The notes: generated from the letters alone by a model not told the origin. Shown: positions 45,100-55,073, counted from the stretch's first letter. The stretch is DNA of 64,000 bases from Arthrobacter sp. OY3WO11 (GCF_001641125.1 NZ_LWLP01000001.1:1943633-2007632); one strand, 5' to 3'. Made by a program: numbers and translations.

Positions 45100-45486
45100 C
45101 TAGAGGTGGCCAAGCAGCTTGCGCAGAGTCTCTGCTTCACCTTCGGATACGGACCCGATAAAGCGGGCCAGCACTGCCTCGCGGTCCGGAGCCGACCCCA
45201 GTACCTCGTGCATCAGCTCGGCGGTGTGGTCCTCGCGGCTGGACACTGCCTGGTAGCGGTGCGGACGGGTGCCGCGTTCGCGCTCCACCAGGCCCTTCTT
45301 CTCCAGCCGGGACAGCACGGTGAGTACCGTGGTGACGGCGAGCTCCTTGCCCTCGTGGCCGGCTGCGCCGCCCTGCCCGGCCGATGTCTGCGCGAGCCTG
45401 TCCCGCAGCGTGTTGGCTGTGGCTGCTTCCTGGCCCGCCCAGAGCAGATCCATCACTGCCCGTTCCAGTTCACCAAGACTAGCCAT
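45100..45486 (-). CDS. blaI: BlaI/MecI/CopY-family transcriptional repressor
   Basis: 128 residues from the ATG with AAAGGAAAA upstream (an earlier in-frame start adds 26 basic residues without homology). Winged helix: MASLGELERAVMDLLW opening, AVTTVLTVLSRLEKKGLVERE recognition region, RPHRYQAV wing. The C-terminal helices form the dimer and cleavage region. Expected to bind the three TTCTAC-N5-GTAGAA dyads between it and cydA, and to be removed by the M56 protease. Confidence 0.92.
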   Translation of the reverse strand: MASLGELERAVMDLLWAGQEAATANTLRDRLAQTSAGQGGAAGHEGKELAVTTVLTVLSRLEKKGLVERERGTRPHRYQAVSSREDHTAELMHEVLGSAPDREAVLARFIGSVSEGEAETLRKLLGHL

Positions 45487-45586
45487 TGCACTTTTCCTTT
45501 GTTCCCCGCGCCACCGCCGCCGGGCGGAGGTGGCTGCATGCTGTGTTTGAACTACAACCTCCAATTTACCCGGTTTTCCCGAGACT

Positions 45587-45603
45587 TTCTACGTTGGGTA
45601 GAA
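45587..45603. promoter_or_regulatory. BlaI-type operator A
   Basis: Exact dyad TTCTAC-GTTGG-GTAGAA, about 100 nt upstream of the blaI start. Same 6+5+6 architecture as the two copies before cydA. CTAC/GTAG half-sites are of the BlaI/CopY class (TACA-N2-TGTA related). Confidence 0.7.
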
Positions 45604-45657
45604 CACGTGGCGTGACGCGGCCCTTGCCTGCCGTGGCGGGGCAGTGGAAGCTGGTTT

Positions 45658-45686
45658 TTACACCGCTGCCGCCGTTGTTCTACACT
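45658..45686 (+). promoter_or_regulatory. Candidate cydA promoter under operator B
   Basis: TTACAC (45658-45663), 17-nt spacer, TACACT (45681-45686). The -10 lies inside operator B, so a bound repressor would exclude RNA polymerase. Confidence 0.55.
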
Positions 45687-45694
45687 CGGTAGAA
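45678..45694. promoter_or_regulatory. BlaI-type operator B
   Basis: TTCTAC-ACTCG-GTAGAA; overlaps the candidate -10 of cydA. Confidence 0.75.
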
Positions 45695-45701
45695 GTTGGA
45701 G

Positions 45702-45718
45702 TTCTACAAAACGTAGAA
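45702..45718. promoter_or_regulatory. BlaI-type operator C
   Basis: TTCTAC-AAAAC-GTAGAA; centre 24 bp from operator B, in the early transcribed region of cydA. Confidence 0.75.
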
Positions 45719-45757
45719 GATCTGCATTCGCTGACACGAGGGACCGCCTTGGACGCT

Positions 45758-47362
45758 ATGGACGCGCTGGAAATCGCACGCTGGCAATTCGGTATCACCA
45801 CCGTTTACCACTTCATGATGGTCCCGCTGACCATTGGGCTTGGCCTGGTTGTCGCAGTCATCCAGACCGCCTGGCACCGCACGGGCAACCCCGAGTACCT
45901 CCGGATGACCAAATTCTGGGGAAAGCTGTTCCTTATTAACTTCATCATGGGCGTAGCCACCGGCATCGTCCAGGAGTTCCAGTTCGGGATGGCCTGGAGC
46001 GAATACAGCCGGTTCGTGGGCGACGTCTTCGGCGCGCCCCTGGCCCTCGAGGCACTGCTGGCCTTCTTCGTCGAATCCACCTTCCTGGGACTGTGGATCT
46101 TCGGCTGGAAGCAGCTCAAGCCCGGCATCCACCTGGCGTGCCTGTGGATCGCCGTGATCGGGTCAGTCTTCTCCGCCTACTTCATCATCGTGGCCAACAG
46201 CTGGATGCAGCACCCCGTGGGCGTGGAGATGATTGACGGCCGGCCGGTCATGACCGATGCGTGGGCCGTCTTCACCAACAACACGGCACTGGTTGCCGTT
46301 CCGCACACCCTCTTCGGCGCCCTCGCCGTTGCCGGCGGCTTCCTGCTGGGCATCGCCTGGTACCACCTCTGGCGCAGGCTGCGCGACGGCGTCGACACGG
46401 TGGGTGCCGACGGCAAGGTCATCCCGGGCGAATCGGCGGACATCCCGGGCCGGGACCGCGACGACCACAAGGTCTGGCTCCGGTCCCTTCGCATCGGCGC
46501 AGTGGTGGCCATGGTCTCCTTCGCCGGCACCGCCCTCACCGGGGACCTCCAGGGCAAGCTGATGTTCGAACAGCAGCCCATGAAGATGGCCGCAGCGGAA
46601 GCCGCCTGCCATGACGGCACCGGCTTCTCCGTCCTGAGCATCGGCAACCTCGGTTCACAGGACTGCGATGACATCGTTGCCCTGATTGAAGTACCGGGCA
46701 TCCTCTCCTACCTGGCGAAGGGCGACTTCACCACCGAGGTCCAAGGCGTCAACAGCCTCCTGCCCCAGTACAAGGAGGCCTACGGGACCCATCTGCCGGA
46801 CAACCCCATCTACGGCGAACGTGCCGGCCAGGAAATCGACTACCTTCCCGTGATGGAGGTCACCTACTGGGGCTTCCGCATGATGATCGGATTCGGCGGA
46901 CTCGCCGCCCTGGCAGCCCTGGTGGCGCTGTGGATCACCCGGAAGGGGACCGTGCCCGAATCCCGGTGGCTCATGCGGCTAGCCGTGTTCGGCATCCTGG
47001 CCCCCTTCGGCGCCAACGCTGCCGGCTGGATCTTCACCGAAATGGGCCGGCAGCCGTTCGTGGTGGCCCCCAACCCGGATCCCAGCGGCATCGACCAGGT
47101 GTTTATGTTCACGGCGGCCGCGGTATCGCCCGGTGTCTCCGCCGGGGAACTGCTGGCCTCGCTGGTCACCCTGACGGCGGTCTATGCAGTCCTGCTGGTG
47201 GTTGAGGTCAAGCTGCTGGTGAAGTACATCCGCGGTGGAGTGGTCTCCGCCATGCCGGAGCTGGTCCAGGCGCCGGTTGACGAAAACGAGGACGCCACCC
47301 CGGGAGCCGGTGGCCCCGGCGGCGGCAAACCCGGCGACGACGTCCTGGCATTCGCCTACTAA
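45758..47362 (+). CDS. cydA: Cytochrome bd ubiquinol/menaquinol oxidase subunit I
   Basis: 534 residues. Haem-bearing subunit of the high-affinity terminal oxidase. N-terminal MDALEIARWQFGITTVYHF has the family's first-helix histidine (His18), the methionine ligand region is GFRMMIGFG, and GRQP (430-433) lies in TEMGRQPFVV. A TTG at 45749 is better spaced from GAGGGA and would add three residues; ATG 45758 matches the family N-terminus. The quinol loop is of moderate length. First gene of cydA-cydB-cydDC. Confidence 0.95.
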   Translation: MDALEIARWQFGITTVYHFMMVPLTIGLGLVVAVIQTAWHRTGNPEYLRMTKFWGKLFLINFIMGVATGIVQEFQFGMAWSEYSRFVGDVFGAPLALEALLAFFVESTFLGLWIFGWKQLKPGIHLACLWIAVIGSVFSAYFIIVANSWMQHPVGVEMIDGRPVMTDAWAVFTNNTALVAVPHTLFGALAVAGGFLLGIAWYHLWRRLRDGVDTVGADGKVIPGESADIPGRDRDDHKVWLRSLRIGAVVAMVSFAGTALTGDLQGKLMFEQQPMKMAAAEAACHDGTGFSVLSIGNLGSQDCDDIVALIEVPGILSYLAKGDFTTEVQGVNSLLPQYKEAYGTHLPDNPIYGERAGQEIDYLPVMEVTYWGFRMMIGFGGLAALAALVALWITRKGTVPESRWLMRLAVFGILAPFGANAAGWIFTEMGRQPFVVAPNPDPSGIDQVFMFTAAAVSPGVSAGELLASLVTLTAVYAVLLVVEVKLLVKYIRGGVVSAMPELVQAPVDENEDATPGAGGPGGGKPGDDVLAFAY

Positions 47363-47393
47363 GCCGCGCACGAAAAGCAGAGGAAACAAAGAA

Positions 47394-48443
47394 ATGGAAC
47401 TGCTGCCAACCGTCTGGTTCATTGCCATTGCGGTGCTGTGGACCGGGTACCTCTTCCTGGAGGGCTTCGACCTAGGCGTCGGGATGCTCATGAAGCTTTT
47501 CGCCCGCAACAACACGGAGCGCCGTGTCCTGCTCAATACCATCGGTCCCGTCTGGGACGGCAACGAGGTCTGGCTCCTGACGGCCGGCGGCGCCACGTTC
47601 GCCGCCTTCCCGCTCTGGTACGCCTCCCTGTTCTCGGCCCTCTACCTGCCGCTGCTGGTGGTGCTTGTTGCCCTGATTTTCCGGGCGGTGGCCTTCGAGT
47701 ACCGGGGCAAGGTGGACACCGACCGGTGGCGTGCCCGCTGGGACTGGGCCATCGCGCTGGGATCCTTCTTCGCGGCCTTCGGCGTGGGTGCCGCGCTGGC
47801 GCTTACCACCACTGGCCTGCCTTTGAACGCCAATGGTGACCGTGAGGGAGGCCCGCTGGCCTGGTTCAGCGGATACGCCGTTCTGGGCGGCCTCGCCGTT
47901 GTGGGTTTCTCTCTGATCCATGCGCTGGCTTTCCTGGCCCTCAAGACCGACGGCGACGTGCGGCACCGGGCACGGACATGGTTCGTGCGCCTGCTTCCCG
48001 TTATGCTCCTGCCCATCGCGGCGTGGGCACTCAGCATCCAGTTCCTGGAAGGGAAGCCCTGGACCTGGGCCCTTGTCCTGCTGGCTGTTGCCGCCGCAGC
48101 CGCAGCCTGGGGGTGGGCCCGCAAGGGAGCGGAGGGCAAGGCTTTTTCCGCCCTTGGAGCTTTCCTGGCACTGGGATCGGCCTCGATCTTTGCGGCGGTG
48201 TTCCCGGTGGTGCTGCCCTCCACCCTCAACGAGGCCTTTGACCTCACCATCTCCAATGCCTCCTCCTCCGACTACACCCTGGGACTCATGAGCATCGTGG
48301 CGGCCTTCGGCCTTCCCCTTGTCATCGCCTACCAGGCCTGGACCTACTGGGTGTTCCGCCGCCGGGTCAGTGCAGCGCACATCCCGGAGGCCCACAGCTT
48401 CCTGCCGGCCATCGCCGCCAGGGCTTTCACAACGAAGGGCTGA
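47394..48443 (+). CDS. cydB: Cytochrome bd oxidase subunit II
   Basis: 349 residues from the ATG after AGAGGAAAC. Second membrane subunit. Opening ELLPTVWFIAIAVLWTGYLFLEGFDLGVGML is the family hallmark (only its GFDLGVGML core is needed), followed by NTIGPVWDGNEVWLLTAGG and eight or nine helices. A longer open frame upstream overlaps cydA and is not used. The stop TGA is followed one base later by the ATG of the ABC transporter gene, so the operon is tight. Confidence 0.95.
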   Translation: MELLPTVWFIAIAVLWTGYLFLEGFDLGVGMLMKLFARNNTERRVLLNTIGPVWDGNEVWLLTAGGATFAAFPLWYASLFSALYLPLLVVLVALIFRAVAFEYRGKVDTDRWRARWDWAIALGSFFAAFGVGAALALTTTGLPLNANGDREGGPLAWFSGYAVLGGLAVVGFSLIHALAFLALKTDGDVRHRARTWFVRLLPVMLLPIAAWALSIQFLEGKPWTWALVLLAVAAAAAAWGWARKGAEGKAFSALGAFLALGSASIFAAVFPVVLPSTLNEAFDLTISNASSSDYTLGLMSIVAAFGLPLVIAYQAWTYWVFRRRVSAAHIPEAHSFLPAIAARAFTTKG

Positions 48444-48444
48444 C

Positions 48445-51400
48445 ATGCGGCCAAGTTTCCCTCCCGGTCCGGCCACCCGTTCCGCCGTCTACGTGCTGGG
48501 ACTGCTGGCAGCCCTGAAGGCCCTGTCGCTGGTCCTGATGGGCCAGGCCGTGGCCTCGGTGCTGGCCGGACTGGTGGCGGGAGACCCGGACTGGGCAGGC
48601 CAGGTTACCCTGGGACTGGCCGGCGTGGTGCTGCGGTCCCTGACCGTCTGGGGACAGGCAGTCGCTGCCCGGCGGGCGGCCCTTGGCATCAAGGAGGAGC
48701 TGCGTGCCGGGCTGCTCGAACGGGCGCTGCGCAACGGCGCCAGGGGAACCGGCCCCGCCGACGGCGGGCTTGCCGTCCTGGCAACCCGTGGACTGGATGC
48801 GCTGGACAACTACTACACCCAGTTCCTCCCGGCCCTGGTGAACTGCGCGGCCATCCCGCTGCTGCTGGGAGCACGGATCCTCTTCGCGGACTGGGTCAGC
48901 GCAGTGGTGATTGTCCTGACGGTACCGCTGGTGCCGCTTTTCATGGTGCTCATCGGCCGGTACACCGAGGACAACGTCCGTGAAGCGCAGGCGGCCCTCG
49001 GCAGGTTGTCCGCCCACATGCTGGAGCTGGCAAAAGGCCTGCCGGTCCTGGTGGGCCTCGGGCGCGCCACAGCGCAGCGCAAGGCCCTCGAAGAGATCTC
49101 CGAGGAATACCGCACCCGCACCATGGGAACCCTGCGCACCGCATTCCTCTCAGCGCTGGCACTGGAACTGATCTCCACCATCTCCGTCGCGGTTGTGGCC
49201 GTGTTCATCGGCGTCCGGCTGGTGCACGGGGACATGCCGCTCGAGGCCGGCCTGCTGGCACTGATCCTGGCCCCGGACTGCTATCTCCCGCTACGGGAAC
49301 TGGGCACCGCCCACCACGCCAGCGACGACGGGCGGGTGGCCCTCGCGGAAACCAACGCGGTCACGGAGGCCCCCGAACCCCGGCCGCTCCCGGCAGCCAA
49401 AGCGGGACGGCCCGGTGCCCCTGTCTCCGTCACGGACCTGACCGTGAGCTACAGCGGAAGGCCGGGCCCCGCCGTCGGCCCGCTCACCTTCACCGCGGCG
49501 CAAGGCAGGATCACTGCCCTGGACGGAGCCAGCGGCGCAGGAAAGAGCACAGTCCTCGGCGTGCTGGCGGGAACCATTGGGGACGGAGCCGGCACCACGG
49601 TCACCGGCACTATCCGGGGCATCGACCGCAGCGCGTTGGCCTGGGTGCCGCAGCATCCGGTCATGCTCGCCGAAACCGTCCTGGACGAGGTGCTGCTGTA
49701 CCTCTCCGGGGACATCGAGGGCTCCCGGGGCCAGGCCGGGATGGAAGCCGAAGCGCGCGCATGCCTGGCCCGCGCCGCCGCAGGCCACCTCGCCCACCAG
49801 CACCCCGCCGAGCTGAGCCCCGGTGAGCTGCGGAGGGTGGCACTCGCCAGGGGGCTGGCCCGGATCGAGGCAGGGGCCACAGTGCTGGTGCTCGATGAGC
49901 CCACCGCGCACCTGGACGACGCCTCGGCCATGGTGGTTGAAGACGCGATCCGCCACCTGCGCGGACGTGTCACCGTGATCCTCGTGGCGCATAACGGGCG
50001 CACCCGCAACCTCGCTGACCACCTGGTGCCGGTGGCTGCCCACGCGGAGCCAGTCCAGGCAAAGCCAGCCCGGGCCGGGGAACGAAACCTGCGGGCCAAT
50101 GCACTGGCCACAGCCGCCGCGCCGGAGCAATCCTGGCCGAAACAAGGGCGTGCCGCGGACGTCCCAGCGGAGGCTGGGCTGGCATCCGGCCCTGCTCCGG
50201 CTGCCGGCACCCGTGCCGGTGCAACCTCCAGCGGGGCCGCAGGCACCCGCCAAACAGCCCGGCTCCTCGCAGCGCTCCTGGCGCCGGTCCGTGGCAAGTT
50301 CGCAGCGGCTGCCGTCGTGGGCACCCTGGCGGCCATCTTCGCCGTCGCCCTGTCCGGCCTGTCCGGCTGGCTGATCATCCGTGCCAGCGAGCAGCCGCCC
50401 ATCCTGTACCTGCTGACGGCCATTGTTGGCGTGCGGTTCTTCGGGATCGGGCGGGCCGTGCTCCGCTACTGCGAGCGGCTCCTTCTCCACGACGCGGTGT
50501 TTGCCGCCCTCACCCGCCTCCGGGGGCGGCTCTGGGAGTCCCTGAGCCGCAGGGCCCTCGCCCTCCGCCGGCTGCTGCAGGGCGGGAACGTCCTGGGAAC
50601 GGTTATCGACGACGTCGATACCGTCCGCGACCTCCTGCCGCGGGTTGTGCTGCCTCCGGTGACCGCGCTCGCCGTGTCCGCGCTGGCCCTGGCCACCACC
50701 TGGCTGCTGGTGCCGGACGCGGTCCCGGCCGTCCTGGCTGCCGCCGCCGCGAGCCTGCTCCTGGCCCCGGCCGTGGCGCTGTGGGCAGACCGCAAATCCG
50801 CCAGTGCCGAGCAGGTCCTGAGGTCCGGGGTCCTGCGCCGGATTTCGGCCGCCCTGGATGCCCGCGCCGAACTGCATGCCAACGGCGTCGCGGCCCCGGT
50901 GCTGGCCGGACTGCGCGCCCAGGACCGCAGCGCCACCCGGGCGTCCCAGCGGTCAGCGTGGGCAGACGGCCTGGGGCACGCTGTCACCACAGCCTCCTGC
51001 TGCGCGGCTGCCTTCGCAGCTGCCTGGCTGGCCGCTCCCGCCGTGCTCGGCGGCCGGCTTGCCCCGGCGACGGCGGCGGTGGTTGTGCTGATGCTCCTCG
51101 CGCTGGTGGAGCCGTACGCGGCCATGACGACGGCGGTGCGCCAGTTCCCCGCGTTACGGACAGTCATGCGGCGCGTGTCCGCCTCGGGCGCCCTGGACGC
51201 CGCCACCGCGGGCCCCGAAGGTACCCCAGCCGACGGCCTGCACACGGTGCCTGACCGCCGCGACAGTGCTCCCGGCGTCGAACTCGTTGACCTCGCCGTG
51301 GCGTGGCCTGGCGGTGCTCCCGTGTTTTCCGGGATCAACGCCGCCGCGGAGCCAGGCAGGTGGCTGGCCGTCACCGGACCGTCCGGTTCCGGAAAGTCCA

Positions 51401-51960
51401 CCCTGCTCTCGGTCCTGCTGGGTTTCCTCCCTGCCGCAGCCGGAGCAGCCCGGGTGACCGGCCGCGCCGCCTGGTGTCCGCAGGAAGCCCACCTCTTTGA
51501 CTCGACCATCCGCGGCAACCTGCTGCTGGGCAGGCCCCCCGCGAACGGCCCGGCCGGAGACGGTGAGCTGATGGAGGTGCTAAAGTCCGTGGGGCTGGCT
51601 GGCCTGGTGGAGCGCCTGCCGGCCGGCCTGGACACCCGGATCGGTCCGGGCGGAGCATTCCTGAGCGGGGGAGAGCGCCAGCGCCTGGCCGTGGCGCGCA
51701 CGCTGATGACAGGCGCGGAGGTAATCCTGCTGGATGAGCCAACAGCGCACCTGGATGCTGAATCGGCCGAGGCCATGCTGGCCGACCTGCGCGCGGGACT
51801 CGGCAACCGGACCGTGGTGCTGGTGACCCATAACCCGGCTGACATCCATCCGGAGGATGCGAGGCTGGTGCTGGCCGGTTCCGGGGACACCCGAGGTGCA
51901 GGACACAACGGCGCGCCGGCGTATGCCGCGGTGGCGGAGGGTCAGCCGTCCACGTCGTGA
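48445..51960 (+). CDS. cydDC: Fused CydD-CydC ABC transporter (thiol exporter for bd oxidase assembly)
   Basis: 1171 residues: two complete half-transporters in one chain. Half 1 (CydD-like): membrane domain ~10-310, Walker A GASGAGKST (361-369), signature LSPGELRRVALARG, Walker B VLVLDEPTAHLD, H-loop VAHN. An Ala/Pro-rich linker of about 75 residues (~533-608) joins half 2 (CydC-like): Walker A GPSGSGKST (978-986), LSGGERQRLAVART, LLDEPTAHLD, VTHN. In E. coli CydDC exports glutathione/cysteine and is needed for cytochrome bd maturation. No separate cydC exists here. Ends 19 nt inside the opposing DinB gene. Confidence 0.93.
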   Translation: MRPSFPPGPATRSAVYVLGLLAALKALSLVLMGQAVASVLAGLVAGDPDWAGQVTLGLAGVVLRSLTVWGQAVAARRAALGIKEELRAGLLERALRNGARGTGPADGGLAVLATRGLDALDNYYTQFLPALVNCAAIPLLLGARILFADWVSAVVIVLTVPLVPLFMVLIGRYTEDNVREAQAALGRLSAHMLELAKGLPVLVGLGRATAQRKALEEISEEYRTRTMGTLRTAFLSALALELISTISVAVVAVFIGVRLVHGDMPLEAGLLALILAPDCYLPLRELGTAHHASDDGRVALAETNAVTEAPEPRPLPAAKAGRPGAPVSVTDLTVSYSGRPGPAVGPLTFTAAQGRITALDGASGAGKSTVLGVLAGTIGDGAGTTVTGTIRGIDRSALAWVPQHPVMLAETVLDEVLLYLSGDIEGSRGQAGMEAEARACLARAAAGHLAHQHPAELSPGELRRVALARGLARIEAGATVLVLDEPTAHLDDASAMVVEDAIRHLRGRVTVILVAHNGRTRNLADHLVPVAAHAEPVQAKPARAGERNLRANALATAAAPEQSWPKQGRAADVPAEAGLASGPAPAAGTRAGATSSGAAGTRQTARLLAALLAPVRGKFAAAAVVGTLAAIFAVALSGLSGWLIIRASEQPPILYLLTAIVGVRFFGIGRAVLRYCERLLLHDAVFAALTRLRGRLWESLSRRALALRRLLQGGNVLGTVIDDVDTVRDLLPRVVLPPVTALAVSALALATTWLLVPDAVPAVLAAAAASLLLAPAVALWADRKSASAEQVLRSGVLRRISAALDARAELHANGVAAPVLAGLRAQDRSATRASQRSAWADGLGHAVTTASCCAAAFAAAWLAAPAVLGGRLAPATAAVVVLMLLALVEPYAAMTTAVRQFPALRTVMRRVSASGALDAATAGPEGTPADGLHTVPDRRDSAPGVELVDLAVAWPGGAPVFSGINAAAEPGRWLAVTGPSGSGKSTLLSVLLGFLPAAAGAARVTGRAAWCPQEAHLFDSTIRGNLLLGRPPANGPAGDGELMEVLKSVGLAGLVERLPAGLDTRIGPGGAFLSGGERQRLAVARTLMTGAEVILLDEPTAHLDAESAEAMLADLRAGLGNRTVVLVTHNPADIHPEDARLVLAGSGDTRGAGHNGAPAYAAVAEGQPSTS

Positions 51961-52460
51961 AGGTGGTGGACGACGTCGTGCAGGAAGTACTGGGCCAGCG
52001 TCAGGACGGTGAACTCCGAGCCGTTGCTGCGCAGCCCCTTCCGTCCCCACTCTGATTCGCGGACCCCGGCAAAGGACTCCGCCGCCTGCTTTCCCTCAGC
52101 CGTCAGTTCCGCGCTGACCACTGCCGGATCCGCGTTGGCGTAGTCCTTGTCGATGGCCGTCTGGTCCTGGTCCCAGTTCTGGAAACGTGCATCATCCGAA
52201 TCGAGCATGAGGTTCAGCCGCTGGTCGAAAAGGCTGAAGACGTCCCGGACATGGCAGGCATACTCCAGCACGGACCAGGTGTATTCATCGGGACGCTCCG
52301 CCACGTCCGGCCTGCGCAGCACGGCACGCCAGCGGGGCAGTATGTTGGCGATGCTCCCCGGAACAGTGGAGGGCGTCACCGTTGCGGCGTCGAACGAGCA
52401 TTCCGGGCAGGGACGCGTCAGGACCCAGGTCCAGTCCTTCTCATCAGGAACGATAGGCAT
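51942..52460 (-). CDS. DinB-family protein
   Basis: 172 residues. Four-helix DinB/YfiT-like fold, a metal-dependent-looking superfamily often linked to thiol (mycothiol) transfer. Visible features: WSVLEYACHVRDVF with a His (~69), and the C-terminal FLHDVVHHLHDVDG holding further histidines, matching a triad. The N-terminal RPCPECSFDAATV (Cys18, Cys21) is a feature of the actinobacterial subgroup. The reaction is unknown. A TAGACT box lies 6 nt before the ATG. Overlaps the end of cydDC. Confidence 0.85.
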   Translation of the reverse strand: MPIVPDEKDWTWVLTRPCPECSFDAATVTPSTVPGSIANILPRWRAVLRRPDVAERPDEYTWSVLEYACHVRDVFSLFDQRLNLMLDSDDARFQNWDQDQTAIDKDYANADPAVVSAELTAEGKQAAESFAGVRESEWGRKGLRSNGSEFTVLTLAQYFLHDVVHHLHDVDG

Positions 52461-52466
52461 GCATGC

Positions 52467-52472
52467 AGTCTA
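52467..52472 (-). promoter_or_regulatory. -10 box, leaderless DinB gene
   Basis: TAGACT on the minus strand, 6 nt before the ATG. Confidence 0.55.
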
Positions 52473-52479
52473 GGCCGGA

Positions 52480-54996
52480 TCAGGCAGCCTGGCCGGGATC
52501 AGGCCACGCCATGGCCGGACCCACCACATCCACCGGCTGCGACAACGGGACGCCGGATCCGTCCCGCCGGCCGTGCTCCTGCGGCAGGGACCTCGCAACC
52601 CCCGCCGTTGAGGCGGCCTTGGCCGGGCCGTGCCCCGCCCAGGCCAGCAGCAGCGTATCCTCTCCCTTCAGGAAGCGGTGTGCCCGCACGCCGGCAGTTG
52701 CACGTCCCTTCACGGGGTACTCGGAGAACGCCGTGACCTTGGCCGTGCCGGGGGCAGTCCCGGGAAGTGCGCCCGTTGTCCCGGCGATGGTCACCACCAC
52801 TGCGGCCTCGTCGTTGGGCTGGACCGCGCCGAAGTACAGCACCCGGTCACCTGCGGCCAGCTTGATTCCCGCCATGCCGCCGGCCGTACGCCCCTGGGGC
52901 CGGACGCTTGCGGCTCCGAACTTCAGCAGCTGGGCCTGGCTGGTCAGGAACACCAGCTCCGCATCATCGGCTCCCGCCGGCACCACGTTGACCACGAAGT
53001 CCTTGTCCTTGAGGGCTATGACGTCCCAGTCTTCCCGGTTCAGGGGGTAGTCAGGCTGCACCCGCTTCACCACGCCCTGGGACGTGCCGATGGCCAGGAC
53101 TTCGTCCAGCGGCACGAACGCCACCAGGGTTTCCCCCTTGAGCAGGGTAAGGAAGTCCTTGGCCGGAACCCCGCCGGCGAGGTTGGGCAGGCCGGACATG
53201 GGCGGCAGCACGGGCATGTCCATCACCTGGAGGCGCAGCATCCGCCCCAGGGAGGTGACCGCAGCGATCTCGCCGCGCGCGGAGGTCTTGACCACGGACG
53301 TGAACACATCGTGTTTTGCCCGGGGTCCCGCCTCCGCCAGCGGCTCCTGGTTGCTGGTGCGGGCCACCTGTCCAGAGGCGGTCAGGATGGCCCAGCAGGG
53401 GTCGTCGGCAATTTCCAGGGCGAGCGGCGCTGCCTTGCCCTTCTTCCCGGCGGCCAGGGCAAGGTCGGCCGCCACGGTGGGTGCCACTGCTTCGGATTCC
53501 AGCAGGACGGTCCGCCGCGGAGTGCCATGCTCCTCGGCAATCTCGCCCAGTTCGTCGGACACCAGGGTCCGGAGCCGCTCCTCGGAGCCCAGGATCGCCT
53601 CGAGCTCCGCGATCTCGCGGCGCAGCTCGTCCTGCTCCTTCTCCAGCTCGATCCGGGAGTACTTGGTCAGCTGGCGCAGCCGGAGTTCCAGGATGTAGTT
53701 CGCCTGGATTTCCGTGAGGTCGTAGATGGACATCAGCCGGGCCCGGGCGGCGGCCGCCTCGTCCGAGGAGCGGATGATCTGGATGACCTCGTCAATGTCC
53801 ACAATGGCGATGAGGAGGCCCTCCACCAGGTGGAGGCGGTCCTTCTTCTTGCCCAGCCGGAACACCGTCCGGCGTCGGACAACGTCGATCCGGTGGTTCA
53901 CGTACACAGTCAGCAGCTGCACCAGGCCCAGGGTCTGGGGCTGGCCGTCCACCAGGGTGACGTTGTTGATGCCGAAGGAGTCCTCCATCGGCGAGTAGCG
54001 GTACAGCTGCTGGAGCACCGCGTTAGGGTTGAAGCCGTTCTTGAGTTCGATGACCAGGCGCAGTCCGTGTTTGCGGTCGGTCAGGTCCACGATGTCACTG
54101 ATGCCGGTCAGCTTCTTGGCGTTGACGGCGTCCTTGATCTTCTCGATAACCTTTTCCGGGCCCACCATGTAGGGGAGTTCGGTGACTACCAGGCCGGTCC
54201 GCCGCGCGGACAGCTGTTCCACCTCCACCTTTGCCCGCGTCTTGAAGGACCCCCGTCCCGTGGCGTAGGCGTCGCGGATGCCGTCCAGCCCCACGATCCG
54301 CCCGCCGCTGGGCAGGTCCGGGCCGGGGACGAACCGCATGATGTCATCCAGGGTGGCATCCGGGTGGGCAATCAGGTGCCGCGCGGCGGAGATGACTTCC
54401 ACCAGGTTGTGCGGGGCCATGTTGGTGGCCATGCCCACGGCAATGCCGGTGGCACCATTGACCAGCAGGTTGGGGAATGCAGCCGGAAGGACATCCGGCT
54501 GGGTGAGCTGGTTGTCATAGTTGGGGACGAAGTCCACCACGTCTTCGTCGAGGTGGTTGGTGAGCGTCAGGGCAGCCGCCGCGAGCCGCGCTTCCGTGTA
54601 CCGCGGAGCCGCGGGGCCGTCGTCGAGCGATCCGAAGTTGCCGTGCCCGTCAATCAGGGGCAGCCGCAGCGAGAAGTCCTGGGCCATGCGCACCATGGCG
54701 TCGTAGATGGCGGTGTCGCCGTGCGGGTGCAGCTTGCCCATGACCTCGCCCACCACGCGGGCGCTCTTCACATGGCCGCGGTCCGGGCGCAGGCCCATGT
54801 CGCTCATCATGTAGAGGATGCGCCGCTGCACCGGCTTGAGCCCGTCGCGGGCGTCCGGAAGCGCCCGGGAGTAGATCACCGAGTAGGCGTACTCCAGGAA
54901 GGAACCTTCCATCTCGGAGGTGACATCGATGTCCACGATGTTCTCCGTGTAGGGGGTGGTGTCTTCGGGAGGGGCTGAACTTTGGCGGCGGGCCAT
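52480..54996 (-). CDS. parC: DNA topoisomerase IV subunit A (ParC)
   Basis: 838 residues. Breakage-reunion subunit. Catalytic tyrosine Tyr133 in PRYTEARL; quinolone region [10 protein letters not shown] with Thr95 and Asp99 at the positions equivalent to GyrA Ser83 and Asp87; coiled coil around 430-485 ([17 protein letters not shown]). The C-terminal beta-pinwheel carries a degenerate Gyr-box-like [10 protein letters not shown]. It is not GyrA by its N-terminus ([27 protein letters not shown], QRRILYMM). ATG 54996 with AGAAGGA upstream is preferred to a start 17 codons earlier. Partner of the ParE at 41959. Confidence 0.92.
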   Translation of the reverse strand: MARRQSSAPPEDTTPYTENIVDIDVTSEMEGSFLEYAYSVIYSRALPDARDGLKPVQRRILYMMSDMGLRPDRGHVKSARVVGEVMGKLHPHGDTAIYDAMVRMAQDFSLRLPLIDGHGNFGSLDDGPAAPRYTEARLAAAALTLTNHLDEDVVDFVPNYDNQLTQPDVLPAAFPNLLVNGATGIAVGMATNMAPHNLVEVISAARHLIAHPDATLDDIMRFVPGPDLPSGGRIVGLDGIRDAYATGRGSFKTRAKVEVEQLSARRTGLVVTELPYMVGPEKVIEKIKDAVNAKKLTGISDIVDLTDRKHGLRLVIELKNGFNPNAVLQQLYRYSPMEDSFGINNVTLVDGQPQTLGLVQLLTVYVNHRIDVVRRRTVFRLGKKKDRLHLVEGLLIAIVDIDEVIQIIRSSDEAAAARARLMSIYDLTEIQANYILELRLRQLTKYSRIELEKEQDELRREIAELEAILGSEERLRTLVSDELGEIAEEHGTPRRTVLLESEAVAPTVAADLALAAGKKGKAAPLALEIADDPCWAILTASGQVARTSNQEPLAEAGPRAKHDVFTSVVKTSARGEIAAVTSLGRMLRLQVMDMPVLPPMSGLPNLAGGVPAKDFLTLLKGETLVAFVPLDEVLAIGTSQGVVKRVQPDYPLNREDWDVIALKDKDFVVNVVPAGADDAELVFLTSQAQLLKFGAASVRPQGRTAGGMAGIKLAAGDRVLYFGAVQPNDEAAVVVTIAGTTGALPGTAPGTAKVTAFSEYPVKGRATAGVRAHRFLKGEDTLLLAWAGHGPAKAASTAGVARSLPQEHGRRDGSGVPLSQPVDVVGPAMAWPDPGQAA

Positions 54997-55073
54997 GGGG
55001 TTGGTAAATCCTTCTGCAGAGCGGTGCAATGGGTTTGTTGGGCGCAAGCGGCGGTGCTGCGGGAGTTTTTGGC

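Noticed and set aside
52630..54978. 782-codon plus-strand open frame
   Set aside because: Antisense of parC; composition (Val/Gly/His/Gln/Arg-rich) is typical of reverse reading of a GC-rich gene and no ribosome-binding site or family motif is seen.
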